DNA of 19,829 nucleotides from CBDTTW01 sp965363675 (GTDB taxonomy: Bacteria; Bacteroidota; Rhodothermia; Rhodothermales; DASSAV01), in the NCBI GenBank assembly GCA_965363675.1, contig CBDTTW010000038.1, positions 1 to 19,829 on the forward strand, written 5' to 3'. The position numbers and the translations under genes are program-made. Positions 7,901-16,027 of the stretch are shown here, piece after piece. The notes beneath the pieces are model-generated. The model was given only the letters and a program-made list of their open reading frames with translations, searched no databases and was not told where the DNA came from. Each line of letters starts with the position of its first letter. Within the stretch, counting starts at the first letter, position 1.

Positions 7901-10097
7901 TTTCCGCAACATAGAGTTCAAAAACGGGCAGGCGGCTTCGGCCGACTTCCAGGCATGGCAGGCCCAGGTGCGCGAGCAGCTCGGCCTGGACCCCGAGACC
8001 CTGCTGTGGCGCACGCCCGAGAACATCGACGTGAAGCCGCTTTATACGGCGGCCGACCTCGGCGGCCTCGAACACCTCGACGCCATGCCCGGCTTCCCGC
8101 CGTTCCTGCGCGGGCCGTACTCCACGATGTACGTCATGCAGCCGTGGACGGTGCGCCAGTACGCGGGCTTCTCGACGGCCGAGGAGTCCAACGCGTTCTA
8201 CCGGCGCAACCTGGCCGCCGGCCAGAAGGGCCTCAGCATCGCCTTCGACTTGGCGACGCACCGCGGCTACGACTCCGACCACCCGCGCGTCATGGGCGAC
8301 GTGGGCATGGCCGGCGTCGCCATCGACTCGATCTACGACATGCGCGTCCTGTTCGACGGCATCCCGCTCGACAAGATGAGCGTCTCGATGACGATGAACG
8401 GGGCGGTGCTGCCGGTGCTGGCGCTCTACATCGTGGCGGCCGAGGAGCAGGGCGTCAAGCTCGAACAGCTCTCGGGAACGATTCAGAACGACATTCTGAA
8501 GGAGTTCATGGTCCGCAACACGTACATCTACCCGCCCGGCCCGAGCGTGAAGATCATCGCGGACATCTTCGCCTTCACGAGCCGGCACATGCCGCGCTTC
8601 AACTCGATCTCGATCAGCGGCTACCACATGCAGGAGGCCGGGGCCACGGCCGACCTGGAAATGGCCTATACGCTGGCCGACGGCCTCAACTACGTGCGCA
8701 CCGGCGTCGAAGCCGGCCTCGACGTGGACGCCTTCTGCCCCCGGCTCTCGTTCTTCTGGGCCGTCGGCATGAACTTCTTCATGGAAATCGCCAAGATGCG
8801 GGCCGCGCGCCTGATCTGGGCCAAGCTCATCAAGCAGTTCAACCCGAAGAACAGCAAAAGCATGTCGCTGCGCACGCACAGCCAGACCTCGGGCTGGTCG
8901 CTGACGGCGCAGGACGTGTACAACAACGTCGTCCGGACGTGCATCGAGGCGATGGCGGCCACTCAGGGCCACACGCAGAGCCTGCACACGAACGCGCTCG
9001 ACGAGGCGCTGGCCCTGCCGACCGATTTCTCGGCGCGCATCGCCCGCAACACGCAGCTCTTCCTGCAACAGGAGACCGACACCTGCCGCACGGTCGATCC
9101 GTGGGGCGGCTCGTACTACGTGGAGCGCCTGACGCATGAGCTGGTGCAGAAGGCGTGGGCGCACATCCTCGAAGTCGAGGAGCTGGGCGGCATGGCGAAA
9201 GCCATCGACAAGGGCATTCCGAAGCTGCGCATCGAGGAGGCAGCGGCCCGCACCCAGGCGCGCATCGACTCGGGGCGCCAGACCGTCGTGGGCGTCAACA
9301 AGTACCGGCTCGACGAAGAGGAGCAGGTGGACGTGCTCAAGGTGGACAACTCGGCCGTGCGCGAGGCGCAGATCGAGCGGTTGCAGCGCCTGCGCCGCGA
9401 GCGCGACGCCGCCGAGGTAGAGGCCCGCCTGAACGCGCTCACCCACGCCGCCGAGACCAACGAGGGCAATCTGCTGGCGCTTGCCGTCGAGGCGGCGCGC
9501 GCCAAGGCCACCGTAGGCGAAATCAGCGACGCGCTGGAGAAGGTCTACGGGCGGCACCAGGCCGTCATCCACTCGGTGCGCGGCGTCTACAGCGGCGAGA
9601 TCGGCGAGTCGGCCGACCTGGTGCAGCGCGTGCGGCGGCTCGTGGATGCGTTCGAGAACGTCGAAGGGCGCCGCCCGCGCATCCTGATCGCCAAGATGGG
9701 CCAGGACGGCCACGACCGCGGCCAGAAGGTGGTGGCGACCGGCTTCGCCGACCTCGGCTTCGACGTGGACATCGGCCCGCTCTTCCAGACGCCCGAGGAG
9801 ACGGCGCGCCAGGCCGTCGAGAACGACGTGCACGTGTGCGCCGCCTCGTCGCTGGCCGCCGGCCACCTGACGCTCGTGCCGGCCTTGCGCAGCGAGCTGG
9901 CGAAGCTCGGCCGCGAGGACATCCTGATCGTCGTCGGCGGCGTGATTCCGCCGCAGGACTACGACGCGTTGTACGAAGCGGGCGCCTCGGCCATCTTCGG
10001 CCCCGGCACCGTGATCCCGCAGTGCGCCACCACCGTGCTGGAGCGCCTCTCGGAGCGCCTGGGCATCCGCCTGGACGAGCCGCTGATGGAAAACTAG
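7890..10097 (+). CDS. mutB: Methylmalonyl-CoA mutase large (alpha) subunit, catalytic, B12-dependent
   Basis: This 735-residue protein has the full-length catalytic chain architecture: N-terminal TIM barrel, linker, and C-terminal B12 domain. The B12-binding motif DGHDRG begins at D606, with H608 as the expected axial cobalt ligand. Barrel motifs include PYSTMY (residues 76-81), FDLATHRGYDSDHPRVMGDVG, VRNTYIYPP with R209, and SISGYHMQEAGA with H246. The Tyr of TMY and R209 correspond to the residues that recognise the methylmalonyl carboxylate in characterised mutases, while isobutyryl-CoA mutases differ there, so methylmalonyl-CoA specificity is well supported. The protein works as a heterodimer with MutA and needs adenosylcobalamin. 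The start at 7890 is fixed by the strong Shine-Dalgarno at 7875-7884. No mutation of a key residue was seen. Confidence 0.97.
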   Translation: MIPDFRNIEFKNGQAASADFQAWQAQVREQLGLDPETLLWRTPENIDVKPLYTAADLGGLEHLDAMPGFPPFLRGPYSTMYVMQPWTVRQYAGFSTAEESNAFYRRNLAAGQKGLSIAFDLATHRGYDSDHPRVMGDVGMAGVAIDSIYDMRVLFDGIPLDKMSVSMTMNGAVLPVLALYIVAAEEQGVKLEQLSGTIQNDILKEFMVRNTYIYPPGPSVKIIADIFAFTSRHMPRFNSISISGYHMQEAGATADLEMAYTLADGLNYVRTGVEAGLDVDAFCPRLSFFWAVGMNFFMEIAKMRAARLIWAKLIKQFNPKNSKSMSLRTHSQTSGWSLTAQDVYNNVVRTCIEAMAATQGHTQSLHTNALDEALALPTDFSARIARNTQLFLQQETDTCRTVDPWGGSYYVERLTHELVQKAWAHILEVEELGGMAKAIDKGIPKLRIEEAAARTQARIDSGRQTVVGVNKYRLDEEEQVDVLKVDNSAVREAQIERLQRLRRERDAAEVEARLNALTHAAETNEGNLLALAVEAARAKATVGEISDALEKVYGRHQAVIHSVRGVYSGEIGESADLVQRVRRLVDAFENVEGRRPRILIAKMGQDGHDRGQKVVATGFADLGFDVDIGPLFQTPEETARQAVENDVHVCAASSLAAGHLTLVPALRSELAKLGREDILIVVGGVIPPQDYDALYEAGASAIFGPGTVIPQCATTVLERLSERLGIRLDEPLMEN

Positions 10098-10120
10098 GCG
10101 GCCCGGGGCGGCCTGACGAC

Positions 10121-11194
10121 ATGGCATCCGAATACAAGTCGGCGCTGAGCGTAGCGCCTGCGCAGCCGGGCATGCCCCCCGAGTCCCGCTCGGGGGGCGC
10201 GCTTCGGCGGCGGGAGCTGGGCGTCGAGGACTACGTGGCCGGCGTCCTGGCCGGCGAGCGGGCCGTGCTGGCGCGCGCGATCACGCTCACCGAGTCCAAC
10301 CACCCGCGCCACAGCGCCATGGCGCAGCAGATGCTCTCGGCGCTGATGCCGCACACGGGCGGCGCGCGCCGCATCGGCATCACGGGGGTGCCGGGCGTCG
10401 GCAAAAGCACCTTTATCGAAGCCTTCGGGATGATGCTCGCGGAGGCGGGCCGCCGCGTGGCCGTGCTCGCCATCGACCCGTCGAGCGGCGTCAGCGGCGG
10501 CAGCATCCTCGGCGACAAAACGCGCATGACGCGCCTGAGCGTCGAGCCGCGCGCGTTCGTGCGGCCCTCGCCCTCGGCGGGCACGCTCGGCGGGGTGGCC
10601 CGCAAAACGCGCGAAAGTATGCTCGTCTGCGAAGCCGCCGGCTATGACGTGGTCCTCGTCGAGACGGTCGGCGTGGGGCAGTCCGAGACGGTCGTGGCCG
10701 AGATGACCGATTTTTTTCTGGCGCTCATGCTGCCCGGCGCCGGCGACGAGCTGCAAGGCATCAAGCGCGGTTTGCTGGAGCTGACGGACCTCATCGCGGT
10801 CAACAAAGCCGACGGCGACAACCTGGACCGCGCGCGGCGCGCGGCGGGGCAGTACAAAAATGCCTTGCACTTCATGGCTCCTCGGGCCGGGTGGCGCCCG
10901 CGCGTGGCCCTGTGCAGCGCCGTGACGGGCTTCGGGCTGGAGCAGATCTGGAACGACATCCAGGAGCACCACGCGCAGCTTACGGCCTCGGGCGCGCTCC
11001 TGGAGCGGCGGCGCGAGCAGATGCTGCGCTGGATGGATGCCATGATCGACGAGCAGCTCCACGCCCTGCTGCGCGAGCACCCCGGCGTCAAGGGCGTCTG
11101 GAAGAGCGTGCGCGCCCGCGTGCGCGAAGGCGCCCTGCCGCCCACCATTGGAGCGCAGACCATTCTGGCGGCGTTCCGGCAGGCGTCGGCGTAG
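10121..11194 (+). CDS. meaB: Methylmalonyl-CoA mutase-associated GTPase MeaB
   Basis: The ATG at 10121 gives 357 residues, slightly long for the MeaB/ArgK family. The G1 P-loop GVPGVGKST (residues 89-97), ETVGVGQSE from E181 (G3 region) and NKADGDN from N228 (G4) define the G3E-type GTPase. IDPSSGVSGGSILGDKTRM is characteristic of MeaB. MeaB binds the mutase, gates adenosylcobalamin delivery and protects the enzyme from inactivation. It follows mutB by only 23 bases, so mutA-mutB-meaB form one operon. The first 40 residues precede the usual core (which begins near VEDYVAGVLAGERAVLARAITLTES), are low in family similarity, and contain a 10-bp inverted repeat; a later start at the ATG at 10172 (residue 18) is possible. 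Confidence 0.93.
   Translation: MASEYKSALSVAPAQPGMPPESRSGGALRRRELGVEDYVAGVLAGERAVLARAITLTESNHPRHSAMAQQMLSALMPHTGGARRIGITGVPGVGKSTFIEAFGMMLAEAGRRVAVLAIDPSSGVSGGSILGDKTRMTRLSVEPRAFVRPSPSAGTLGGVARKTRESMLVCEAAGYDVVLVETVGVGQSETVVAEMTDFFLALMLPGAGDELQGIKRGLLELTDLIAVNKADGDNLDRARRAAGQYKNALHFMAPRAGWRPRVALCSAVTGFGLEQIWNDIQEHHAQLTASGALLERRREQMLRWMDAMIDEQLHALLREHPGVKGVWKSVRARVREGALPPTIGAQTILAAFRQASA
10174..10198 (+). repeat. Perfect 10-bp inverted repeat near the meaB start
   Basis: GCCCCCCGAG (10174-10183) and CTCGGGGGGC (10189-10198) flank a 5-base loop. It lies within the poorly conserved N-terminal codons of meaB, just after the alternative start at 10172. The RNA hairpin would be very stable and could slow ribosomes or, if the later start is used, mask initiation. 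Confidence 0.55.
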
Positions 11195-11239
11195 GCTTGC
11201 ACGGGCCGCCGGCGCGCCCTACATTGAGCCGTCGTTCTT

Positions 11240-11520
11240 TTGCATACCGCTGCGAGTTCCGCGCTTCCGCCCTGCGGGAGCCGGTGAAAAGGGAATCCGG
11301 CGCCTTTCGGCCCTGCGCATGGCGCGCGCGGCCTCGGGGCTTTCCGGAGCTGTACCCGCAACTGTAGACCGCCTCCCGTTTCCGGCGACGAGGCGGCGCG
11401 CCACTGCGCGGGCGCCCTGGACCAGGGCCGCCCTGCGGGAAGGCGCGCCGCGGAGCCGCGAAACCCGCGCCCTGCCGGGCGCAGACGGTAAGCCAGGAGA
11501 CCTGCCCGCCGCTGCTCATG
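11240..11520 (+). ncRNA. Cobalamin riboswitch (B12 aptamer)
   Basis: The conserved blocks of the cobalamin aptamer appear in order and at normal spacing. CCGGTGAAAAGGGAATCCGG is at 11281-11300. GCTGTACCCGCAACTGTAG is at 11349-11367, part of the core junction. CCGCGAAACCCGCG lies around 11455-11468. GTAAGCCAGGAGACCTGCC at 11488-11506 contains the classic B12 box. Outer boundaries are approximate because the P1/P2 closing stems were not fully resolved by eye. The element precedes a terminator hairpin (11596-11627) and the BtuB-like gene, so B12 binding is expected to switch off synthesis of the uptake proteins. No terminator was seen between meaB and the aptamer, so read-through from mutAB-meaB into it is possible. 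Confidence 0.95.
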
Positions 11521-11595
11521 CTGAAAGACCTCCGGGAAAATGGGGTCCGCGCATCCCTTCGTTCCCGGCGCCCTGCCCCGGCGCGCGAAGCCGCT

Positions 11596-11627
11596 GCTCG
11601 GACCTTTTTGAGGTTCGGGCTTTTTTT
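11596..11627 (+). terminator. Riboswitch expression-platform terminator, abutting the start codon
   Basis: GCTCGGACCT (11596-11605) pairs with AGGTTCGGGC (11611-11620) over all ten positions (two G-T wobbles) around loop TTTTG. Seven Ts (11621-11627) follow, and the next base is the A of the receptor's ATG at 11628. This is an intrinsic terminator placed exactly before the coding region, so the simplest model is transcriptional attenuation by the upstream aptamer. GAGG at 11610-11613 lies in the loop/3' arm and could also serve as a weak ribosome-binding site, masked when the hairpin forms. Confidence 0.88.
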
Positions 11628-13538
11628 ATGACGCTTCTTTCTCGCGCGGGCCTGCTGCTCGTCTGCGGCGCGGCCCTGGCCTCGGGGGCCGGCGCCCGCC
11701 AGGCGGCCCCCCCCGACACCACGGTGCGCCTGCCCGACCTGACGGTCACGGCGGCGCGCGTCGAGATGCCCACGCGCGCGGCGCCGGTGCGCGTCACCGT
11801 GATCGACGCCGAAGCCGGGGCCGCCGCCGGAGCGCGCTCCGCCGCCGACCTGCTCGAAGGCGGCTCGGGCGCGTTTATGCGGCGCTACGGCGCAGGCGGG
11901 CTGGCCTCGGTCTCGCTGCGCGGCGCCGGCGCCGCCCAGACGCTCATCCTGCTCGACGGCCACCGCATCGCCGACCCGCAGCTCGGCCAGCTCGACCTGT
12001 CGCTGCTGCCGGCGCTGCTCTTGCAGTCCGTCGAGGTGATGCACGGGGCGGGCTCGGCGCTCTACGGGACCGACGGGCTCGGCGGGGTGGTCAACCTGCG
12101 GGCGCGGGCGCCGGGGGCCGGCATGCGCATGCTCGTCTCCGGCGGCGCCGGCGGCTTCGGCGAGCGCAACGGCGGCGTGCTGGCGGCCGGAGGGCGCGGG
12201 CGCTTCTCGGTGCTGGCGCTGGCCGAGCGCGACCAGTCCGAGGGCGACTATGCCTACTTCAACGAGGCCCTGTTCCCGGCGCGCCTCGTCCCGCGCGAAG
12301 GCGCCGACCGGCGCACCACCTCGGTGTTCGGCAGCCTGCGCTATACCGGCGCGCGCCGCCAGATGCGGCTCTCGGGGTGGCGCAACGACGCCGAACGCGG
12401 CTTGCCGACCATCGGGGGAACGCGCCCCCGGGGCGAACGCCAGTGGGACGAGCACCGGCGCCTCTGGACCGACTACGACGCCGCGCACCGCTGGGGCACG
12501 CTGCATGTGGGCGCGCTCGTGCAGCAAAGCGCCCTTCGCTACGCCAACCCGCAGTTGCGCACCGACGATACGGGGCGCGCGCGGGTGGGCTCGGCGGAGG
12601 TGGAGGCGCGCACCCCGGCGGGCCGCGACTGGCTGGCCGCCGTGGGCGCGGGCGCCGGGTGGGGCCGCGCCGAGCACCCGAGCCTGCTTGCGGGCGCTGC
12701 GCAGCAAAGCCTGAACGTGTTCGCGCACGGCATGCGCCGGTGGAAGGGCGCAGCCGTGTTCCCCGCCCTCCGCGCGGATGCCTACCTGCTGGCCGACACG
12801 CTTTCCTACGTCGCCCTCAGCCCCCGCCTCGGCCTGAACGCGCCGCTTTTCGGGGAGGCGCTGCGCCTGAAGGCCGCCGCCGGCCGCGCCTTCCGGGCGC
12901 CCACCTTCAACGACCGGTTCTGGCAGCCCGGCGGGCGCCCGGATCTGCGCCCCGAATACGGCTGGACCTACGACGCGGGGCTGGCGGGACAGGCGGGCCT
13001 CGTCCAGGCCGAGGCCACCGGCTTCTGGTCGGAAATCACCGATCAGATCGTCTGGACGCCGAACGCCGCCGGCGTGTGGGCGCCTGCGAACCTTGCGCGG
13101 GTGCGCTCGCGCGGGCTGGAGCTTTCGGCCCAGGCGCGCACGCCCGGGCGCGTCGGCGCCGGGGCGGGGCTGTTCTACACCCTGACCGACGCGCGCGACC
13201 GCTCGGAGGCAGGCGCCGCCGAGTACGGCCGGCCGGTGCGCTACGTCCCGCGCCGCCAGGCAAAGGCCCACGCCGAGGCGCGCGCCGGCTTCGCCTCGGT
13301 GGGCCTCGACGGGCGATACGTCGGGCGGCGCTACGTCTCGACCGACGGCGCCCAGGCCCTGAAGCCGTACTTCGTCCTCGACGCCCACGCGCGCCTCGAA
13401 GCGCGCCGGGCGCACATGCGGGCCGCGCTGAGCTTCCTCGTCGAAAACGCGCTCGACCGCACGTACAGCGTGCTGCAAAACTACCCCATGCCGCCCCGCC
13501 TTTTCCGGCTGCGGCTGCTGCTCGACCTCGAATCCTGA
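11628..13538 (+). CDS. btuB: TonB-dependent outer-membrane receptor, BtuB-like (cobalamin uptake)
   Basis: From the ATG at 11628 the protein has 636 residues, close to BtuB. It starts with a signal peptide (MTLLSRAGLLLVCGAALASGAGA) and then LPDLTVTAARVE, which resembles a TonB box. The plug domain follows: SAADLLEGGSGAFMRRYG, SLRGAGAAQTLILLDGHRI, QSVEVMHGAGSALYGTDGLGGVVN. The rest is a beta-barrel rich in alternating strands, with FRAPTFNDRFWQPGGRPDLRPEYGWTYDAGL typical of TonB receptors, and it ends in LLLDLES. Such receptors import scarce ligands across the outer membrane using TonB-ExbBD energy. The substrate assignment to cobalamin rests on the riboswitch directly upstream and the BtuB-like plug. 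The frame is open far upstream through the riboswitch, but that part is not coding. The next gene starts 31 bases after the stop. Confidence 0.88.
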   Translation: MTLLSRAGLLLVCGAALASGAGARQAAPPDTTVRLPDLTVTAARVEMPTRAAPVRVTVIDAEAGAAAGARSAADLLEGGSGAFMRRYGAGGLASVSLRGAGAAQTLILLDGHRIADPQLGQLDLSLLPALLLQSVEVMHGAGSALYGTDGLGGVVNLRARAPGAGMRMLVSGGAGGFGERNGGVLAAGGRGRFSVLALAERDQSEGDYAYFNEALFPARLVPREGADRRTTSVFGSLRYTGARRQMRLSGWRNDAERGLPTIGGTRPRGERQWDEHRRLWTDYDAAHRWGTLHVGALVQQSALRYANPQLRTDDTGRARVGSAEVEARTPAGRDWLAAVGAGAGWGRAEHPSLLAGAAQQSLNVFAHGMRRWKGAAVFPALRADAYLLADTLSYVALSPRLGLNAPLFGEALRLKAAAGRAFRAPTFNDRFWQPGGRPDLRPEYGWTYDAGLAGQAGLVQAEATGFWSEITDQIVWTPNAAGVWAPANLARVRSRGLELSAQARTPGRVGAGAGLFYTLTDARDRSEAGAAEYGRPVRYVPRRQAKAHAEARAGFASVGLDGRYVGRRYVSTDGAQALKPYFVLDAHARLEARRAHMRAALSFLVENALDRTYSVLQNYPMPPRLFRLRLLLDLES

Positions 13539-13569
13539 CCGTATCCCTCAACCTCACGCTCGAAACGCC

Positions 13570-14919
13570 ATGCACTTGAACGCTACGATCCGTACGACCC
13601 TCTTCCTCCTGGCGGCGCTCCTCGCCGCCGGGCGCGCCTTCGCCCAGCCTACGGGCGTCTACGTGGTCAACCAGGGCAACTTCTCGGACAACAACGGCTC
13701 GGTGACCTACAACGACCTCGGCGCGGGGGCCATGACGACCGTCATCGAGCGCTTCGGCACGATTGTCCAGAGCGCCACGCTGCACGGCGGCGTGCTCTAC
13801 GTGATGTCCAACACGTCCGAAGCGGTGGACTACATCGACCCAAAGACCGGCAAGCGGTTCTGGCAGCTTACGGGCGTGCCCAGCCCGCGCTACATGACCG
13901 TCGTGGCCCCCGGCAAGGCGTACGTCTCCAACCTGTACACCGGAACCGTGACGGCGGTCAATCTGACGACCAACAGCGTCGCCGACACCCGCACGATCCG
14001 CGTAGGCCGCAACCCGGAGGACATCGCCGTCGTGGGGGGGCGCGTCTACGTCGCCAACTCGGGCTTCGGGGCCGACTCGACGCTGACGGTGATCGACGCG
14101 GCGACGGACGCGCCCATCGCCACGGTCAACCTCGGCTGCAAAGGCCCGCGCCACCTGGAGGTGGACCGGGAGAAGGAGGTGTGGGCCTTCTGCAACGGCC
14201 AGACGCTCTACGATGCGCAGTGGAACGTCGTCGGGCGCGTCAACGCCGCCGTCGTCGTCGTGGACGGGCAGACGGGCGCGGTGCTTCAGCGCTTCACCCT
14301 GCCGTTCCAGGCCGGGGCCGCGAGCTTCGGGCAGGACACGTACTACGCGCCCGAGCTGGAGCAGGTGTTCTACGTCCACGGCAAGGATCTGCTCGTCTTC
14401 GACACGCAGGCCAACGCCCAACTGCCGACGATCACGCTGGCGGGGCCTGAAGGCGTCGGCGGGGTGGCCTACGACGCGGCGAAAGACCGCATCTATGCCG
14501 CCCGGTTCACGAACTATACCACGGCCGGCTTCGTGACGGTGCACACGCGCACAGGCGCCGAGGTGGGGCGCTACAAGGCCGGCATCGCGCCGACGCAGCT
14601 TTTGCTCGACCCGCCGGCCTCCCCGACGGCCGCCGAGGCCGCGCCGGAACTGCCCGCGCAGGCGCACCTGGAGCCGAACTACCCCAACCCGTTCAACCCG
14701 GCCACGACGCTTGCCTTCGATTTGCCCTCGGCGGGCGCGGCCACGCTCACGATCTACAACGCCCTCGGGCAGCCCGTGGCGACGCTCGCCGGGGGCATGC
14801 TCCCGGCGGGGCGGCATGTCGCCGTCTGGAGCGCCGAGGGCCTGCCGAGCGGCATGTACCTGGCGCGCCTGGACTTCGGGGGGCGCTCCTCGACCCGGCG
14901 CCTGATGCTGGTGAAGTAA
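13570..14919 (+). CDS. Secreted YVTN/YncE-type beta-propeller with C-terminal sorting domain, BtuG-like candidate
   Basis: This 449-residue protein starts with a signal peptide ending RAFA before Gln27; there is no lipobox cysteine. Residues about 27-350 are repeated blades of the YVTN/YncE kind, for example GVYVVNQGN, GKAYVSNLYTGTVTAVNLTTN, GRVYVANSGFGADSTLTVID and DRIYAARFTNYTTAG. After a Pro/Ala linker, a tail begins at about 368 with YPNPFNP (371-377) and ends GMYLARLDFGG...RRLMLVK, the FlgD-like/type 9 secretion sorting domain. It is cotranscribed with the BtuB-like receptor under the cobalamin riboswitch. In Bacteroides, the equivalent place is held by BtuG, a B12-binding propeller lipoprotein on top of BtuB. 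A BtuG-like capture role is therefore an attractive inference, but B12 binding is not shown. Two cysteines (in NLGCKG and AFCNGQ) could form a disulfide. Confidence 0.8.
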   Translation: MHLNATIRTTLFLLAALLAAGRAFAQPTGVYVVNQGNFSDNNGSVTYNDLGAGAMTTVIERFGTIVQSATLHGGVLYVMSNTSEAVDYIDPKTGKRFWQLTGVPSPRYMTVVAPGKAYVSNLYTGTVTAVNLTTNSVADTRTIRVGRNPEDIAVVGGRVYVANSGFGADSTLTVIDAATDAPIATVNLGCKGPRHLEVDREKEVWAFCNGQTLYDAQWNVVGRVNAAVVVVDGQTGAVLQRFTLPFQAGAASFGQDTYYAPELEQVFYVHGKDLLVFDTQANAQLPTITLAGPEGVGGVAYDAAKDRIYAARFTNYTTAGFVTVHTRTGAEVGRYKAGIAPTQLLLDPPASPTAAEAAPELPAQAHLEPNYPNPFNPATTLAFDLPSAGAATLTIYNALGQPVATLAGGMLPAGRHVAVWSAEGLPSGMYLARLDFGGRSSTRRLMLVK

Positions 14920-14944
14920 GCCGCCCCCACGCGCCCCTTGCGAC

Positions 14945-15016
14945 GCCCGCCGCTGCGCCCCCGGCGGCGGGCGCGCCGCGTTTGGCCGGGCCGCCGGAAC
15001 GATTCGGCGGCCCGGC
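14945..15016 (+). terminator. Tandem hairpins after the propeller gene, probable end of the B12 uptake unit
   Basis: Two perfect stems lie in the gap. GCCCGCCGC (14945-14953) pairs with GCGGCGGGC (14964-14972). GCCGGGCCGCCG (14985-14996) pairs with CGGCGGCCCGGC (15005-15016) around loop GAACGATT. Neither has a proper T-run, so termination may be rho-assisted or the structures may protect the 3' end. Confidence 0.5.
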
Positions 15017-15041
15017 GCGTCAAAAGAAACTGGTATGTCCT

Positions 15042-15047
15042 TAAAAT
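15042..15047 (+). promoter_or_regulatory. Candidate -10 box for the MscS gene
   Basis: TAAAAT stands out in an otherwise GC-rich gap, 38 bases before the ATG at 15086. A matching -35 is poor (GTCAAA about 17 bases upstream). A small hairpin (GCCGCC 15062-15067 with GGCGGC 15071-15076) sits in the presumed leader just before the start codon. Confidence 0.33.
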
Positions 15048-15085
15048 GATGAGTCCGAGAGGCCGCCTCCGGCGGCGCCCACCCC

Positions 15086-16003
15086 ATGCTCGACTTCAAC
15101 GAAACGTTTAGCGAACTGCTGACCAAGCTCGACGGCTGGATCGACGCGCTCATCCTGATGCTGCCCAACTTCGTAGCCGCCGCCTTCGTGGCGACGCTCG
15201 CGTGGTTCGCTGCGCAGCTCATGCGCAAGGCGATGCTCGGCCTCATGCATCGCCTCTCGAACCACGTGCAGGTCAACCGGCTGATCGCCAGCGCCGCCTA
15301 CATGGCCGTGCTCCTGACGGGCATTTTCGTGGCGCTCGGCATCCTGAACCTCGACAAAACCGTCACCTCGCTGCTGGCCGGCGTCGGCATCATCGGGTTG
15401 GCGCTCGGCTTCGCGTTTCAGGACATGGCGGCCAACTTCATCTCGGGCGTCATGCTTTCGCTGCGACGGCCGTTCAACGAAGGCGACATCATCCAGACGC
15501 GCGACTTCCAGGGCCTCGTCGAGTCGGTGGATTTGCGCGCGACGACGCTGCGCACGTTCCAGGGACAGCTCGTCATCCTGCCCAACAAGGACGTGTTTCA
15601 GAACGCCATCACCAACTTCTCGCGCGCCGGTTGGCGGCGCATCGACCTGAAGGTGGGCGTCTCGTACGGCGACGACCTGGAGAAGGTGCGGCGCGTGGCC
15701 CTCGAAGCCGTCCACCAGGTCAGCGGCGTCGAGCGCAGCCGCCCCGTCGATCTGTACTACGAGGGCTTCGGCGACAGCTCCATCGACTTCGTGGTGCGCT
15801 TCTGGACCTCGTTCCACAAGCAGACCGACTACCTCCAGGCGCGCAGCGACGCCGTCATGCACCTCAAGAAGGCGTTCGACGCGGAGGGGATCACGATCCC
15901 GTTCCCCATCCGCACGCTCGACTTCGGCATCGTCGGCGGCGAGAAGCTCAGCGAGGTGCTGCCGCAACGCTTCTACGACGCGCCCGCCAACGGCCGGGGA
16001 TAG
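15086..16003 (+). CDS. Small-conductance mechanosensitive channel, MscS family
   Basis: The 305-residue protein has the length and architecture of MscS. An N-terminal membrane region has segments at about residues 22-45, 65-90 and 93-115. The third, pore-lining helix contains the Gly/Ala pattern LLAGVGIIGLALGFAFQDMAANFISG. The beta domain follows with RRPFNEGDIIQTRDFQGLVESVDLRATTLRTFQGQLVILPN, which is highly typical, and then the alpha/beta vestibule domain ending near TIPFPIRTLDF. MscS channels open under membrane tension and release solutes during hypo-osmotic shock. The gene appears to stand alone: hairpins lie on both sides, and nothing links it to the B12 genes. Confidence 0.93.
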   Translation: MLDFNETFSELLTKLDGWIDALILMLPNFVAAAFVATLAWFAAQLMRKAMLGLMHRLSNHVQVNRLIASAAYMAVLLTGIFVALGILNLDKTVTSLLAGVGIIGLALGFAFQDMAANFISGVMLSLRRPFNEGDIIQTRDFQGLVESVDLRATTLRTFQGQLVILPNKDVFQNAITNFSRAGWRRIDLKVGVSYGDDLEKVRRVALEAVHQVSGVERSRPVDLYYEGFGDSSIDFVVRFWTSFHKQTDYLQARSDAVMHLKKAFDAEGITIPFPIRTLDFGIVGGEKLSEVLPQRFYDAPANGRG

Positions 16004-16027
16004 GCGACGGCGGCATCTGGCATTTTA

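Noticed and set aside
11148..11627. Upstream extension of the TonB receptor frame through the riboswitch
   Set aside because: The region is an RNA aptamer plus terminator. The signal peptide begins at the ATG at 11628, so the extension is not translated.
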